NCBI GenBank assembly: GCA_003342895.1
Contig: PTFA01000042.1
Location: forward strand, 1,488,001 to 1,552,000
Length of the DNA stretch: 64,000 nt
From: Casuarius casuarius
Lineage: Eukaryota > Chordata > Aves > Casuariiformes > Casuariidae
Direction of reading: 5' to 3'
Every line of letters begins with the position of its first letter. Position 1 is the first letter of the stretch. The notes beneath the pieces were generated by a model. That model was given only the letters and a program-made list of their open reading frames with translations. It made no database searches and had not been told where the DNA came from. Positions 60,701 through 64,000 of this stretch are shown piece by piece. The position numbers and the translations under genes were made by a program.

Positions 60701-63700
60701 CTTAGTGGAAAGGCATAATCCTTGCTCTCCGTGATCTTTTTGTCCCCTGGCCTGTGAACTGGAGGCTGGGGCTTTGCCGTTCCAAAGATCTGGCAGACTT
60801 CAAAAAAACGAGAGTGGCAGTTTGACACCGGACTGTCACCGTTCAAGCGGGTCCTTCATGTGACCCAGGCTTGGAGGCTGATGCTCCGTCCCTGATAACA
60901 GCTGAAGCTGCATCTGCCACGTTTCGTGGGCCCGCCACACCATGCTGTGTGACCAGCTGCCTCTGTTTACTCTCGGCCCCTCGCAGCCTTCTGGCCAGGC
61001 TGCGGCGAGCCGCAGACTCCTATTCCACCGCGGGCCTTCAGATGTCGGCTCACACGAGCAGCCGCGCTGCAGGATGCCGGGCACCCGGCAAAGGCGGAGG
61101 AGAAGGCTCCTCAGCCCGCACAGCGAAACGAAGCCAGCGAGTCATCGTAGCCAGCAGCCTCTTTTCACGGAGGGGAAGCCCGGCGAAAAAGTACCACGCT
61201 GGCACACAAGCGAAAAGCAAGGAGACGCGGGAAGAGCTGCTAAAGACACTGAAGTGAAAACCTGATGTTTTCTTAAAAGTAAATCTGTGCTGCTCTGTAA
61301 CAGCACACTCTTAATCAACTCAGATGAACTGTATGCACATCCTATAAGTCACAGTAGCTAAGACCATTTTCTTCAAACCAGCTACCCATAGAGCAGGCGT
61401 TTGTACATGACTACACAGAACTAACCCAATAGGGCAGGACGGGAAGCCTTGAGACTTGAGATCCCCTCCACTCGCCTGGAGAGGAGGCCCAATCCTGAAT
61501 TCCCACAAGGAGTTTCATAAACACAAGAAGAATTTGCAAGATCAGGCCCAGGTATCTTTCCAGCTGCCAAGAAAACCAAGTGACCACACTTCATAAACGC
61601 TCCTGCTCTATACCGCCATGACACAACATTTTCAGTTCATCCTTCAAAGACAGTTATGGGAACACTGGCAGGAATCCCTTTGACAGAAAATATTTTTCTC
61701 TTCAACACTGAGAGTTTCACAGCAGTAATAAAAGTGGCACTGGAGCACTAAAGTGAAGGACAAGGGAAAAGCCTGTTACGAGGCAGGTATCGATACTGCC
61801 TGCGGGTCAGTGAGCTTTGAGCATCCCTGGGCTTGGCCAAGAATTTCCATCAGACGGGTAACTAGCACAATGCTTTTGTTAGAAAAATAGCGTTGCAGTG
61901 CATATAACTCAGTCCCCTGAGCCTGGCTGCAGACAGCATTGACTCGGGAGCCCCTGCCTTTGAGAAAAGGTTAATTAGTCTTGATTGGTGCTTTTACCTA
62001 AACAGAAAGGAAGAAAACACAAAACATAGCAGAGCTTCTTGCAAGTAGTATGCTTCCTCTTTATTCAGGACAACAAAATTTCTGTCCCAGTCATGATTAA
62101 TGGATATCCCTGAGAGGGACAACTACCCTACACTGGGGTTCAAAGCCCTAATGCACCTCCCAGAATTAGAGTTCACATGAAGATAAAACCAAGGACAGCA
62201 GTGATGGCACCCTATGCAGAATAGGCCCTCCAGACCCGGGATACCCTGAGATAGCCCCGTGCACTAGCAGATGGGATGCAAATGCAGCTCTTCCACCCAC
62301 CAAGCAAAGGCTTGAACCACCAGGCACTTCCATGTCCTGAGCAGAGTCTTCTCAGCACTTGATGTGGAAGATGTTCTGTTCTACGCAGCACATGCACAGT
62401 CACTGGTGGAGGGACAAATGGCTTTCTTGGTGTAGCTAGAGCACTTGGGGACAGCAGAAACTACAATAACTCTGCCTGCTCTACTTTATCTTTAAGTATT
62501 TTATATTAGTAATTTTCCTCCCCAGAATGTCCCAGCCCAGTCTTTAAGAAGGTGCAGCAGATGCTCTGCATCCGGGCCGCCCAGTCACTGGATTTCTATT
62601 ATTTTTAGGGGGCCATATTCATGGAGTTCATACATTGAGCATCTGTCACAAAACAAAGATTCAGATATTTGTTTCCACCAGAATACACATTTAAACAGTT
62701 GCCAGCCTTCTCTTTAACAAAATATATTAGTGTCCACTTTCCTGCTCACTTCTCTAGGCCCAGTCTTGGAAGGCCTGGAAGACCTTACAGTATAGTCCTG
62801 AGGCATTCATCACAGTGATGCAAGGTACAAATCCCTTTGGCCATGAGTGTAACTTAAACCAAATTGTTCCACCTTTCATTGGTGAGCTTTCTGGCTACCA
62901 GAAAAATGGTATCTGAAAGGGAAATAGTAGCTATGATTTGAGAAAGCCAGGTGAACCATGGCTAGGAAGCAAGGCTGGCAGAGAATGACTGATTCATGAA
63001 TCTCAGCTCAACATGTCAAGTTGAGCATAGAGATTTTGGGTCAGCATCACCAGGGCCAGAGCAGTGTGAGACACACTTCTGAAGTGACATTTAGGCAACT
63101 CCAAAGTTAGGCAGCACCATGATTGTCTAAAACTGTAAGTTTGGGGAGCCTATAGGGGCAACTGGCATCCAAGCCTTGGTGGCACAAACTCCCTGCCCTC
63201 TACTCAGACTGGTCTTTAGCCTGTGGACACTTACGAATATGGCAAGTACCCACAGTCATCAAGTGTTCTCATGACAGAATTGCAAAGTGATCTTGTAGAG
63301 AAGGAACAAAGCTAAGTATGATAACAGGTGAGTTGAAGACCTTGCCTCACCTTCCTCATCAACAAGTACTTTTTAGAGTAAAAGGTATGTAAGCTTTTTT
63401 TTTGTATTGGTCCTATTATAAGACACTGCTCTTTCAGCTTTGTTGAAAGCTTTGTTTGTATTCTTTGTGTGATTACTGCAGTGTGTCATTTAGATGTCTT
63501 CTAGAGGCGAGAGAACCTCAACTGATGTAAATTGGCATTATTCCCTTGAGAATATGGCTATGAATATTCAATTTTTAAAATATTTACAAACTCTTCAGGT
63601 CATCCATTCACAACTGCTGCACAAAAGCTAAGTAGTAGCATGCATTAAAAGAAGTTAGATATTACAGTAAAGGATGCTAGTACTTTCCTGATATATAGAA

Positions 63701-64000
63701 AGACCCGTCCATGTTCTGTAGTGATGCTACAGCTTCCAGAGGGATAGGAAAGGCTGAACTTTGGCAACTAAATTCAACCATTGATTTCAAACATGGAAGA
63801 TTAACTCTCACCCTCTCTTCTAGCTTACCTTAAACTCCAGGTGAAGAAAAAGAAGGGGGAATCAGCAGTTCTTTCTGCTCAAAGGTCATGTTGGGAAAAA
63901 ATAAAAATATTCACAGCCTAAAATCTCAGCAAGGACAGAAATGGCATCCCCGGCACAGAAGCCAGTAGAGATCTAGCCGGAGTCTCACTTCCAAAGCTGT
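57781..64000. other. Gene-free terminal stretch
   Basis: No exon of the next known neighbours (the interferon and cytokine receptor cluster downstream of OLIG1 in mammals) is recognised. A moderately CpG-rich patch lies at about 60900-61250. CTGATGTAAATTGGCATTA (from about 63520) hints at another copy of the old GTGTAAATCAGCATAA-type repeat. Small exons cannot be excluded by eye. Confidence 0.5.

Overview
The window is vertebrate nuclear DNA, most likely from a bird (another archosaur or a turtle cannot be excluded). Three things support this. The one clear gene is an OLIG2 orthologue of bird-like length. The recognisable interspersed repeats are 3' ends of CR1 LINEs plus a few faint, very old amniote repeats. 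Repeat density is low. No bacterial, viral or organellar genes were seen.

Layout. Positions 1-547 are distal upstream sequence. Positions 548-4030 are a long CpG island holding the OLIG2 promoter region, a 457-base assembly gap (2208-2664), a splice acceptor (AG at 2688-2689), the intact single-exon OLIG2 coding sequence (2727-3602, + strand, 291 aa) and the start of its 3' UTR. Paired poly(A) signals at 4594-4617 end the transcript. A second CpG island at about 5210-6125 ends in a good splice-donor match and may be the first exon of an unannotated non-coding transcript.

From there to 64000 I recognise no protein-coding exon. The desert holds simple repeats, two CR1 fragments (26628-26848 and 57609-57780), a MIR-like SINE (46803-46907), faint older repeats, and about ten non-repetitive blocks rich in homeodomain, SOX, E-box and TALE-type motifs. 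These blocks look like developmental enhancers, which fits the regulatory deserts known around OLIG2. They are called from appearance only; no alignment was possible.

The most interesting locus is 20480-21310. It is an isolated CpG island with two CCAAT boxes and a TTTAAA box in core-promoter arrangement on the OLIG2 strand, followed only about 400 bases later by tandem AATAAA signals and no meaningful ORF. In mammals OLIG1 lies downstream of OLIG2 on the same strand, about 40 kb away in human. This could be the remains of OLIG1, or an OLIG1 locus whose GC-rich coding part dropped out of the assembly, or a short non-coding gene. The island also carries GGCCCC hexanucleotide runs, the complement of the GGGGCC repeat known from C9orf72.

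I found no clear new biological system. The other notable points are a 31-bp near-perfect palindrome centred on an AP-1 core (43984-44014), an AT-rich hairpin array (14751-14838) and codon-pure serine repeats inside OLIG2.
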